Below the pieces are notes generated by a model. That model saw nothing but the letters and a program-made list of their open reading frames with translations. It had not been told where the DNA came from and did not search any database. This document shows positions 57,543-64,000 of a stretch of DNA of 64,000 nt, piece after piece. Source of the DNA: Acidimicrobiales bacterium (GTDB taxonomy: Bacteria > Actinomycetota > Acidimicrobiia > Acidimicrobiales > MedAcidi-G1); NCBI GenBank assembly GCA_016845305.1, contig JAERSW010000070.1:62001-126000 (forward strand). The letters are read 5' to 3'. The stretch's first letter is position 1. Each line of letters begins with the position of its first letter. The translations under genes and the position numbers were made by a program.

Positions 57543-58421
57543 ATGGCCCCCCACGTGGACCCGCTGGCCCGCCTCGTCGACCTGCCCGGCGGCGAATTCC
57601 GCATGGGCAACGAAGTGGGCGGCTACCCGTCGGACGGCGAGGGTCCGGTCCGCACCGTCCGCCTGTCGCCCTTCTCGATCTCGGCCACGGCGGTGACCAC
57701 CGCCGAGTTCGCGGCCTTCGTGGACGCCACCGGCCACGAGACCATCGCCGAGCGGGACGGCTGGTCGTTCGTGTTCGGCGGCCACCTCCCCGACGACTTC
57801 GACGAAACCCGGGGCGTGGTCGGCGCCGAGTGGTGGCGCCAGGTGTTCGGTGCCGACTGGCGGCACCCCGAGGGCCCGCACAGCGACCTCGACGGGCGGG
57901 CCGACCATCCGGTGGTGCACGTGTCCTGGTTCGACGCCGTGGCCTTCGCCGAATGGACGGGGGGACGCCTTCCCACCGAGGCCGAGTGGGAATACGCGGC
58001 CCGCGGCGGCCTGGAGTCGAAGCGGTTGCCCTGGGGCGACGACAACCAGCCGGACGGGCCCGACGCCCACCGGTTCAACATCTTCACCGGGACGTTCTGG
58101 CACGACGACGACGCCGCCGACGGGTGGGCGGGGACCTGCCCGGTGGACTGGTTCGCCCCCAACGGCTTCGGCCTCCACGAGTGCTCGGGCAACGTGTGGG
58201 AGTGGACGGCCGACTGGTTCACGGCCAGCCACCGACCCGACGGGCCCGACGGTCCGACGCTGGACCCGATCGGCCCGTCGATGGGCGTGAACCGGGTGCT
58301 GAAGGGCGGTTCGTTCCTCTGCCACGACAGCTACTGCCACCGCTACCGGCTGGCGGCACGGACGTCGAGCACGCCGGACAGCACCACCGGCCACCAGGGC
58401 CTGCGCATCGTCGGTCCGTAG
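57543..58421 (+). CDS. Formylglycine-generating enzyme (SUMF1/FGE) family protein
   Basis: A 292-residue FGE-sulfatase fold protein. It has LPGGEFRMGNEVGGYPSDGE, VHVSWFDAVAFAEWTGGRLP, TEAEWEYAARGG, GFGLHECSGNVWEWTADW and VLKGGSFLCHDSYCHRYRLA. The two Cys five residues apart in the last segment (near residues 259 and 264) match the copper-binding active-site pair of true FGEs, which convert a sulfatase Cys to formylglycine. Many family members lack these and have other roles, so retention supports genuine activity. No sulfatase gene lies in the window, so the target must be elsewhere. Confidence 0.9.
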   Translation: MAPHVDPLARLVDLPGGEFRMGNEVGGYPSDGEGPVRTVRLSPFSISATAVTTAEFAAFVDATGHETIAERDGWSFVFGGHLPDDFDETRGVVGAEWWRQVFGADWRHPEGPHSDLDGRADHPVVHVSWFDAVAFAEWTGGRLPTEAEWEYAARGGLESKRLPWGDDNQPDGPDAHRFNIFTGTFWHDDDAADGWAGTCPVDWFAPNGFGLHECSGNVWEWTADWFTASHRPDGPDGPTLDPIGPSMGVNRVLKGGSFLCHDSYCHRYRLAARTSSTPDSTTGHQGLRIVGP

Positions 58422-58437
58422 CCCCCGGGGCAGTCCG

Positions 58438-58443
58438 TAGCCT
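58438..58443 (+). promoter_or_regulatory. Putative -10 element of leaderless dus
   Basis: TAGCCT lies six bases before the ATG at 58450. Confidence 0.45.
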
Positions 58444-58449
58444 TGGGGA

Positions 58450-59667
58450 ATGGGCCTGCGCTCCGAGGTGAACCACGGCGTCGCTCCGGCGTCGCCCGGC
58501 GAGTTCGCCGCACCGCACGTCGGCCCGCTCGAGGTGTGGCCGCCGGTGGTGCTGGCCCCCATGGCCGGCGTGACCAACGCCCCGTTCCGCCGGCTGTGCC
58601 GGGACTTCGGCGCCGGCCTGTACGTCAGCGAGATGATCACGGCCCGGGGCCTGGTCGACGGACACCTGAAGACCAACCGCCTGTCGCACTTCGACCCGGA
58701 CGAGACGCCCCGCAGCATCCAGCTCTACGGCACCGCCCCCGACGACATCGGCCGGGCCGTCGAGATGTTGGTCGGTGGGGAACGAGCCGGCGAGGGCCGG
58801 GTCGACCACGTCGACATGAACTTCGGCTGCCCGATGCCCAAGGTGACCCGCAAGGGCGGCGGCGCGGCCATCCCGCTCCGGCCCCGCCTGTTCGAGTCGA
58901 TCGTGCGGGCCGCGGTGGACCACGCCGGCGACGTGCCCGTCACCGTCAAGTTCCGCATCGGCACCGACGACGACCACCTGACCTTCCTGGACGCGGGCCG
59001 GATCGCCGAGGCCGTCGGCGCCGCAGCGGTGTCGCTGCACGCCCGCACCGCCGAGCAGCTGTACTCGGGCGAGGCCGACTGGTCGGCGGTCGCCGAGCTC
59101 AAGGCAGCCGTGACCACTATCCCGGTGTTCGGCAACGGCGACGTGTGGGAGCCGTGGGACGCCCTGCGCTTGATGCGGTCCACGGGTTGCGACGGCGTCG
59201 TCGTGGGTCGGGGCTGCCTGGGTCGCCCGTGGCTGTTCGGCGACCTGGCCGACGTCTTCGGGCCCGATCCGTCGTCGGGCGGTGCCGAGCCGGGCGATCC
59301 GCCGACGCTGGGCGACGCGGTGGCCGCCATGGCCCGTCACGCCCGCCTGCTGGTCGACTGGGCCGGGCCGCACGGCATCCGCGACTTCCGCAAGCACACC
59401 GGCTGGTACCTGAAGGGCTACCCGACCGGCCCGGCGGTACGAGACGCCCTCCAGAAGGTGCGCGACCTCGACCACCTCGACGAGCTGTTGGCCGGCCTGC
59501 TGGTGGCCTGCGACCCGTCCATGGCCCTGGACCCGGCGTCGCTGCGGATCCCCCGCGGCCACCGCAACGGCCCGAAGCCGGTGGTCCTGCCCGAGGGGTG
59601 GCTGGACGACCCCGAGGACGCCACGCCCCCGGTGGATGCCGGCGAGCTGGTGCCCTCGGGCGGCTGA
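58450..59667 (+). CDS. dus: tRNA-dihydrouridine synthase (Dus family)
   Basis: A 405-residue FMN-dependent enzyme reducing uridines in tRNA D-loops. The FMN/substrate motif is LAPMAGVTNAPFRRLCRDFG, the catalytic Cys is in DMNFGCPMPKVTRKGGGAA, then VKFRIGTDD, LHARTAEQLYSG, FGNGDV and GVVVGRGCLGRPWLFGD. Length is slightly above the DusB average because of a Pro/Gly/Asp-rich loop and a C-terminal extension. The start is supported by the TAGCCT hexamer six bases upstream. It is followed by maf after 22 bases. Confidence 0.94.
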   Translation: MGLRSEVNHGVAPASPGEFAAPHVGPLEVWPPVVLAPMAGVTNAPFRRLCRDFGAGLYVSEMITARGLVDGHLKTNRLSHFDPDETPRSIQLYGTAPDDIGRAVEMLVGGERAGEGRVDHVDMNFGCPMPKVTRKGGGAAIPLRPRLFESIVRAAVDHAGDVPVTVKFRIGTDDDHLTFLDAGRIAEAVGAAAVSLHARTAEQLYSGEADWSAVAELKAAVTTIPVFGNGDVWEPWDALRLMRSTGCDGVVVGRGCLGRPWLFGDLADVFGPDPSSGGAEPGDPPTLGDAVAAMARHARLLVDWAGPHGIRDFRKHTGWYLKGYPTGPAVRDALQKVRDLDHLDELLAGLLVACDPSMALDPASLRIPRGHRNGPKPVVLPEGWLDDPEDATPPVDAGELVPSGG

Positions 59668-59689
59668 CCCCTCCCGGAGTCGGCCGCCC

Positions 59690-60271
59690 GTGTTCTCGCT
59701 TCCCGTCGTCCTGGCCTCGGCGTCGCCACGGCGCCTCGACCTGCTGCGTTCGGTCGGGCTCGAACCCGAGGTCCGGCCCGCCGACGTGGTCGAGGCCCGT
59801 CGCCCCGGCGAGGACCCGGTGGCCATGGTGGAACGCCTGGCCCGCGACAAGCGCGACGCCGTGGCCCGGGCCGGCGAGCTCGTCCTGGCCGCCGACACCG
59901 TGGTGGTCCTCGACGGCACCGTGCTGGGCAAGCCGGGCACCCCGGAGGTGGCCGTCGACATGCTCCGGCGCCTCTCGGGGCGTCGCCACCACGTCGTGAC
60001 CGGCGTCGCGGTGGCCGGGCCCGGAGGGACGGCCTCGACCGCGGTGTCCACCGAGGTGGCCTGGCGGACCCTGGCCGACGACGAGGTCGACGCCTACGTG
60101 GCCACCGGCGAGCCGTTGGACAAGGCCGGCGGGTACGGCATCCAGGGTGGTGGCGCCGACTTCGTGGAGTCGCTGGTCGGCAGCCGGGACAACGTGGTCG
60201 GCCTGCCGGTGGCCACCGCGCTGGAGCTGCTGGCGTCGGTCGAGGTGGCCGACGACCCCTGGCGCCGCTGA
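59690..60271 (+). CDS. maf: Maf-family nucleotide pyrophosphatase
   Basis: A 193-residue house-cleaning nucleoside triphosphate pyrophosphatase removing non-canonical or modified nucleotides. Motifs: VVLASASPRRLDLLRSVG, KRDAVA, VLAADTVVVLDG, LGKPGTPEVAVDMLRRLSGR and EPLDKAGGYGIQG. GTG at 59690 begins the homology directly; GGAG lies ten bases upstream. It is convergent with the FetB-like gene five bases downstream. Confidence 0.93.
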   Translation: MFSLPVVLASASPRRLDLLRSVGLEPEVRPADVVEARRPGEDPVAMVERLARDKRDAVARAGELVLAADTVVVLDGTVLGKPGTPEVAVDMLRRLSGRRHHVVTGVAVAGPGGTASTAVSTEVAWRTLADDEVDAYVATGEPLDKAGGYGIQGGGADFVESLVGSRDNVVGLPVATALELLASVEVADDPWRR

Positions 60272-60276
60272 CCCGG

Positions 60277-61059
60277 TCAGTTCGGGGGCGGAACGAACCG
60301 TCCGTCGACGAGGAACGGACGGACCCCGGCCACCACGACCACCAGGCCGGTGACGGCGGCCGTCCCGAGGATCAGGAAGAGCAGTGCCGCCTGGATGAGG
60401 ACCGCCTCCATCGGGTCGACGCCGGCGAGGATCAGGCCGGTCAGGGCCCCGGGGAGGAACACCATCCCGACGCTGCGGGTGGTCTCCAACTGCGGTCGCA
60501 CGGCCAGCCGGAGGGCGCCCGACGCCACGTCCCGGACGGCTCGACCCGGGCCGAAGCCGAGGGCCAGCATGGCTTCGACCTCCCCGGCATGTTCCCGGAG
60601 GCCGTCGACCAGGCGGGTGGCGGCCACCACCACGACCTTCAGCGAATTGCCGACCACCATGCCCGCGACCGGGACGAGGACCCGGGACTCCAGTGGGAGG
60701 ATCCCCAGGCCGAAGACCACCGCCAGCGACGAGCCGAGGCCGAGCGCCCCGCCCACTCCCGTGCTCCATCCCAGGCCGGGCAGGCGCCGTTCCCGACGGC
60801 GGGCGGCGTCGGCGGCCACCGGCACCATCGCCACCACCCAGGCCCAGGCCCACCAGACCGAGGTGTCGCCGTCGAGGATCAGGGTGAGCGCCCAGCCCGC
60901 GACCAGCAGCTGGACGATGGCGCGGGCGGCGGACACCGCCAGGTCGCGTTCGAGGCCGAGCCGGCGGGCCCGGGAGATGCCGGCCACCAGGAGGAGGGGG
61001 ACGAGGGCGGCCGCCAGCCCCCACAGGGCACCCCATCGACCCATCTCCACGGCGGCCAC
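60277..61059 (-). CDS. fetB: FetB-like (UPF0014) ABC transporter permease
   Basis: A 260-residue, roughly 7-span permease. SRARRLGLERDLAVSAARAI, VQLLVAGWALTLIL, VLVPVAGMVVGNSLKVVVVA, and LETTRSVGMVFLPGALTGLI with GVDPMEAV are diagnostic. E. coli FetB pairs with ATPase FetA in an iron-linked exporter; no FetA gene is beside this one. The GTG at 61059 is preferred because TACGGT (61066-61071) lies six bases upstream and it avoids overlapping the divergent iron-transport gene; an ATG at 61116 would overlap that gene's start. Shared regulation with the divergent Fbp genes is likely. Confidence 0.85.
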   Translation of the reverse strand: MAAVEMGRWGALWGLAAALVPLLLVAGISRARRLGLERDLAVSAARAIVQLLVAGWALTLILDGDTSVWWAWAWVVAMVPVAADAARRRERRLPGLGWSTGVGGALGLGSSLAVVFGLGILPLESRVLVPVAGMVVGNSLKVVVVAATRLVDGLREHAGEVEAMLALGFGPGRAVRDVASGALRLAVRPQLETTRSVGMVFLPGALTGLILAGVDPMEAVLIQAALLFLILGTAAVTGLVVVVAGVRPFLVDGRFVPPPN

Positions 61060-61065
61060 CGCCGA

Positions 61066-61071
61066 ACCGTA
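61066..61071 (-). promoter_or_regulatory. Putative -10 element of the leaderless fetB-like gene
   Basis: TACGGT on the minus strand lies six bases before the GTG at 61059. Confidence 0.4.
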
Positions 61072-61092
61072 GCCACCCACCACCACCGCCCA

Positions 61093-61114
61093 TAGCCTGT
61101 TAGGCATGCTGAAC
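61093..61114 (+). promoter_or_regulatory. -10 element and DtxR/IdeR-like box over the fbpC start
   Basis: TAGCCT (61093-61098) lies seven bases before the fbpC ATG. GTTAGG-CATG-CTGAAC (61099-61114) covers the predicted transcription and translation start and differs by two bases from the palindromic iron boxes upstream of fbpA. Confidence 0.45.
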
Positions 61115-62188
61115 AAGCGGGTGGACCCGGCCCGCCCATCCGCCCAGGACCGCGCCGCCGAGTACCTGGCCGTTCAGGACCTGACGGTGGCCTACGACGG
61201 CCCGGCCGTTCTCCACCAGGTGTCGCTCGAGGTGGCGGCCGGCGAGGTGATGGCCCTCCTGGGACCCAGCGGCTGCGGGAAGACGACCCTCCTCCGCACC
61301 ATCGCCGGGCTCGAACGCCAGGTGGCCGGCACCGTCCGCCTCGGGAGCCGCGTCCTCGGCGATGGCCGGGACTTCGTCCCGCCGGAGCGACGGCGGATCG
61401 GCATGGTCTTCCAGGATGGGGCGCTGTTCCCCCACCTCGACGTCGGCCAGAACGTCGCCTACGGGCTACCCCGCTCCGAACGTCGCTCGACCCGGGTGGC
61501 CGAGACCCTCGAGATCGTCGGCCTGGCCGGCCTCGAGGGTCGACGACCGGGCTCGCTGTCGGGCGGGCAGCAGCAGCGGGTCGCGCTGGCCCGGGCCCTC
61601 GCCCCCCGACCCGACGTCCTGCTCCTCGACGAGCCGTTCTCCAGCCTCGACACCTCGCTGCGGGTCCAGGTCCGCTCGGAGATCCACCACCTGCTCCTGG
61701 AGCTGGGGGTGACGACGGTGTTCGTCACCCACGACCAGGAGGAGGCGTTCGTGCTGGGCGACCGAGTGGCCGTGCTCAACGAGGGACGGGTGGCCCAGGT
61801 CGGGAGCCCGGACGAGCTCTACCGGCGACCTGCGAACCGGTGGGTGGCCACCTTCGTGGGCGACGCCAACCTGCTCGCCGTGACCGACGCCGTCGGAACC
61901 TGCCAGACCCCGGTGGGGCCGATCCCCGTGGCCGACGTCAACGCCACGGGTCGGACCGCCGGCGGGCCGGCCGAACTCCTGGTCCGCCCCGAGGACCTAC
62001 GCCTGGCCGAGGGGTCCACGGGGACCGTCGAGTTGGTCGAGTACTACGGCCACGACGCCATGGTCCGGGTCCTGCTCGGCGACGGCTCGACCGTCCACGC
62101 CCGGACCGGCGCCGACGTCCGCTGGCAGCGCGGCGACCCCGTCGGTGTGACATATGTCGGCCCCGGAGCGGTGCCCCTCGGGGTGTGA
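61106..62188 (+). CDS. fbpC: Fbp-type ferric iron ABC transporter ATP-binding protein
   Basis: A 360-residue ABC ATPase. Walker A is ALLGPSGCGKTTLLRTI, Q-loop FQDGALFPHLDV, signature LSGGQQQRVALARAL, Walker B VLLLDEPFSSLD, H-loop FVTHDQEEAF; the last 100 residues are a TOBE regulatory domain (ELLVRPEDLRLAEG). It belongs to the FbpC/PotA-like CUT1 group and powers uptake with the binding protein and permease genes that follow. ATPases of this group could in principle also serve the divergent FetB-like permease, but that is speculation. Confidence 0.92.
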   Translation: MLNKRVDPARPSAQDRAAEYLAVQDLTVAYDGPAVLHQVSLEVAAGEVMALLGPSGCGKTTLLRTIAGLERQVAGTVRLGSRVLGDGRDFVPPERRRIGMVFQDGALFPHLDVGQNVAYGLPRSERRSTRVAETLEIVGLAGLEGRRPGSLSGGQQQRVALARALAPRPDVLLLDEPFSSLDTSLRVQVRSEIHHLLLELGVTTVFVTHDQEEAFVLGDRVAVLNEGRVAQVGSPDELYRRPANRWVATFVGDANLLAVTDAVGTCQTPVGPIPVADVNATGRTAGGPAELLVRPEDLRLAEGSTGTVELVEYYGHDAMVRVLLGDGSTVHARTGADVRWQRGDPVGVTYVGPGAVPLGV

Positions 62189-62204
62189 ACTCCCCGACGA
62201 GGTT

Positions 62205-62241
62205 GTTAGGTTTCCCTCACATTCAGTTAGGGCTACCTAAC
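62205..62241 (+). promoter_or_regulatory. Two tandem iron-regulator (DtxR/IdeR-like) boxes before fbpA
   Basis: GTTAGG-TTTC-CCTCAC (62205-62220) and GTTAGG-GCTA-CCTAAC (62226-62241) are the same 16-base palindromic design, with one arm mismatch in the first, spaced 21 bases apart (two helical turns). TAGGTT inside box 1 could be the -10 element. The pattern fits iron-dependent repression of fbpA. Confidence 0.6.
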
Positions 62242-62270
62242 AACCACTCCACCAGAAGGCGAACCCGCAG

Positions 62271-63326
62271 ATGCGAGACCTCCCGAACAACGCCCCCCGC
62301 CCATTCCGCCACCTGGCCCGCGCCGCCGCGGTGGCCCTCGTCCTCCTCGGGGTGACGGCCACCGCCACCGCGTGCGCCGGCGACGACCCTGACTCGCTGA
62401 CCGTCTACTCGGGCCGGAGCGAGAAGCTCGTCGGCCCCATCTTCGAGGCGTTCACCGCCGAGACCGGCATCGCCCTCGAGGTTCGGTACGGCTCGTCCAA
62501 CGACCTCGCCCTCCTCCTGGCCGAAGAGGGTGACAAGAGCCCGGCCGACGTGTTCCTCTCCCGGAGCCCCGGCCCGGCCGGCTTCCTCGACGACCTCGGC
62601 ATGCTCGCCACCATCGAGGACGAGGTGCTCGAGAGGGTGGCCGACACCGACCGGTCGCCGGACGGCACCTGGGTCGGCTTCGCCGGCCGCGGCCGGGTCC
62701 TCGTCTACAACGTCGACGAGGTCGACCCCGCCGACCTCCCCGACTCGGTGTTCGACCTCACCGGCCCCGAGTACGCGGGACGGGTCGCCGTCCCCGGGAG
62801 CAACTCCTCGTTCCAGGACTGGTTCACCCTGTTCCGCCTCCGGAACGGCGACGACGTGGCCATCGAATGGCTCGATGCCATGGTGGCCAACGGAAGCCGC
62901 TTCTACCCGAAGAACGGCGCCATCGTCGAGGCCGTCGGCCGCAACGAGATCCAGTTCGGCCTCGTCAACCACTACTACAACTTCCAGAAGGTGGCGGCGA
63001 ACGGCGACGCCCAGCGCTCCGCGAACCACGGCTTCGCCGCCGGCGACGACGGTGGGCTCATGATCATCGCCACGGCGACCGTCCTCGACTCCAGCGACGA
63101 GCAGGACGCCGCCAACCGCCTCCTCGCCCACCTGCTGAGCGACGAGCAGCAGGCCTACCTGACCGGCAAGGTCTACGAGTACCCGCTGGCCCTCGGCGTG
63201 GCGCCCGCAGCGGTCCTGCCGCCGGTGCCGGCCGACCGGGTGGGTGCCGTCGACATCGACGACGTGGCCGCCGAGTTCACCCGCACCATCGAGATCATCG
63301 AAGCCAGCGGCATCCTCGACCAGTGA
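62271..63326 (+). CDS. fbpA: Ferric iron-binding periplasmic-type lipoprotein
   Basis: A 351-residue extracellular solute-binding protein. A signal peptide (RAAAVALVLLGVTATATAC) ends in a Cys that may be lipidated. The mature protein has the Fe-binding fold: LTVYSGRSEKLVGPIFEAFT, VRYGSSNDLALLLAEEG, ADVFLSRSPGPAGFLDDLG, SVFDLTGPEYAGRVAVP, FYPKNGAIVEAVGRNEIQFG, and the paired Tyr in LVNHYYNFQKV that ligand iron in FbpA/FutA proteins. It collects ferric iron for the FbpB/FbpC importer. The two iron boxes upstream imply its own promoter apart from fbpC. Confidence 0.92.
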   Translation: MRDLPNNAPRPFRHLARAAAVALVLLGVTATATACAGDDPDSLTVYSGRSEKLVGPIFEAFTAETGIALEVRYGSSNDLALLLAEEGDKSPADVFLSRSPGPAGFLDDLGMLATIEDEVLERVADTDRSPDGTWVGFAGRGRVLVYNVDEVDPADLPDSVFDLTGPEYAGRVAVPGSNSSFQDWFTLFRLRNGDDVAIEWLDAMVANGSRFYPKNGAIVEAVGRNEIQFGLVNHYYNFQKVAANGDAQRSANHGFAAGDDGGLMIIATATVLDSSDEQDAANRLLAHLLSDEQQAYLTGKVYEYPLALGVAPAAVLPPVPADRVGAVDIDDVAAEFTRTIEIIEASGILDQ

Positions 63327-63330
63327 ACGC

Positions 63331-64000
63331 GTGCCCGTGGTGAACGGGCCCTCCGGGGTCGGCCCCGTCCGGGCGGGACGTGGCCGACCCCCAGTCCTCC
63401 TGCTGACGGCGGCCGTCCTCGTGGCGGCCGCCTTCGCCCTCCCCGGCGGCTACGTGACCTGGCGGGTCATCGGAGGCACCGAGTCCCCGCTGGCGCTGCT
63501 GGCCAGCCACCGGACGCTGGCCCCGCTCTGGCGGACCGTGCAGCTGGCCGTCCTCGTCTCGGCGTCCACCGCGGTGCTCGGCACCGCCCTGGCCTGGATC
63601 ACGACCCGCACCGACCTGGCCGGACGGAGGTTCTGGCGGATCGTCGTCCCCCTGCCGCTCGTCTACCCGAGCTTCGTCGGCGCGGCGGCCTTCATCTCCG
63701 GGCTCAGCCCGGGCGGCATCGTCCACGACCTGGCCGGCGACCTCGGGTTCGACCTCGCCATCCGTCTCCACGGCCTGACCGGGGCCTGGCTGGTCCTCAC
63801 CCTGTTCACGTACCCCTACGTGTACCTCCCGGTCGCCGCCCGCCTCGCCTCCCTCCCCACCGCCTTCGAGGAGAACGCCCGGCTCCTCGGCGACCGCCCG
63901 GCACGCGTCTTCACCCGGGTGGTCCTCCCCCAGGTCGGCAGCTCGATCGCCGCCGGCTCACTGCTGGTCTTCCTCTACACGGTGAGCGACTTCGGTGCCG
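63331..64000 (+). CDS. fbpB: Ferric iron ABC transporter permease, N-terminal part
   Basis: The frame starts four bases after the fbpA stop (GTG at 63331; GTGs at 63337 and 63340 are alternatives) and is open to the window end, giving about 223 residues. Membrane helices are seen at VLLLTAAVLVAAAFALPGGY, VQLAVLVSASTAVLGTALAW, IVVPLPLVYPSFVGAAAFIS, and LTGAWLVLTLFTYPYVYLPV. The cytoplasmic coupling loop EENARLLGDRPARVFTRVVL contains the E-A/N-A-x3-G-type EAA motif that contacts the ATPase. FbpB proteins carry two such six-helix halves; only the first is here. Confidence 0.9.
   Translation, partial: MPVVNGPSGVGPVRAGRGRPPVLLLTAAVLVAAAFALPGGYVTWRVIGGTESPLALLASHRTLAPLWRTVQLAVLVSASTAVLGTALAWITTRTDLAGRRFWRIVVPLPLVYPSFVGAAAFISGLSPGGIVHDLAGDLGFDLAIRLHGLTGAWLVLTLFTYPYVYLPVAARLASLPTAFEENARLLGDRPARVFTRVVLPQVGSSIAAGSLLVFLYTVSDFGA

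Overview
The window is about 71-75% GC with strongly GC-biased codon third positions. It comes from a chromosome of an actinomycete-type bacterium, most likely class Acidimicrobiia or a close relative. This rests on an F1Fo ATP synthase operon with actinobacterial features, GlpX-type fructose bisphosphatase, F420/FMN luciferase-like oxidoreductases, methylmalonyl-CoA mutase MutAB with MeaB, many acyl-CoA ligases and phytanoyl-CoA dioxygenase-like proteins, and a eukaryote-like IleRS. The taxonomic call is inference; no rRNA or tRNA gene was seen.

Layout. 1-7.6 kb: a one-carbon/amine module (MttB-family methyltransferase plus a DMGDH/GcvT fusion) divergent from a racemase/decarboxylase, a class III aminotransferase and a SRPBCC protein, then a lipoprotein-like gene. 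7.6-9.5 kb: a zinc-ribbon protein divergent from glpX. 9.5-17.2 kb: a complete atp operon on the minus strand, in transcription order atpZ, a subunit-I-like gene, atpB, E, F, H, A, G, D, C. 17.4-19.8 kb: a polyprenyl-phosphate sugar-1-phosphate transferase and glyA. 20-22.3 kb: a LysR regulator divergent from inositol-phosphate synthase. 22.3-25.5 kb: a 2OG oxygenase, a small toxin-antitoxin-like pair with a perfect operator palindrome, and an acyl-CoA ligase. 25.5-32 kb: AddB/AddA-like helicase-nuclease. 32-37 kb: a CitE-like lyase, an LLM oxidoreductase, a very acidic protein, and a second oxygenase-acyl-CoA ligase pair. 37-45 kb: ileS, an IPNS-like oxygenase, and nrdAB. 45-52 kb: a PhoX-like secreted protein behind mutA-mutB-meaB. 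52-60 kb: an MFS exporter, an LLM oxidoreductase, an SDR, two alpha/beta hydrolases, a formylglycine-generating-enzyme homologue, Dus and Maf. 60-64 kb: a FetB-like permease divergent from an Fbp-type ferric iron importer (ATPase, binding protein, permease cut by the window end) with DtxR/IdeR-like boxes.

Genes work mainly in tight operons: 4-base GTGA or ATGA stop/start overlaps join MttB-DMGDH, atpZ-I-B, addB-addA, the second oxygenase-ligase pair and mutA-mutB, while nrdA-nrdB overlap by one base. Many genes at the head of transcription units have a TAnnnT hexamer only 6-8 bases before the start codon and no Shine-Dalgarno sequence, which suggests widespread leaderless transcription; I used this to choose several starts. 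Short tandem duplications of 13-21 bp sit at or just past many stop codons. I found no insertion sequence, prophage, CRISPR array or clear defence island. The least explained items are the toxin-antitoxin-like pair, the AtpF with a secreted-type N-terminus, the Cys-repeat lipoprotein, the duplicated zinc-ribbon protein and the PhoX-like gene whose Tat motif precedes its first ATG.
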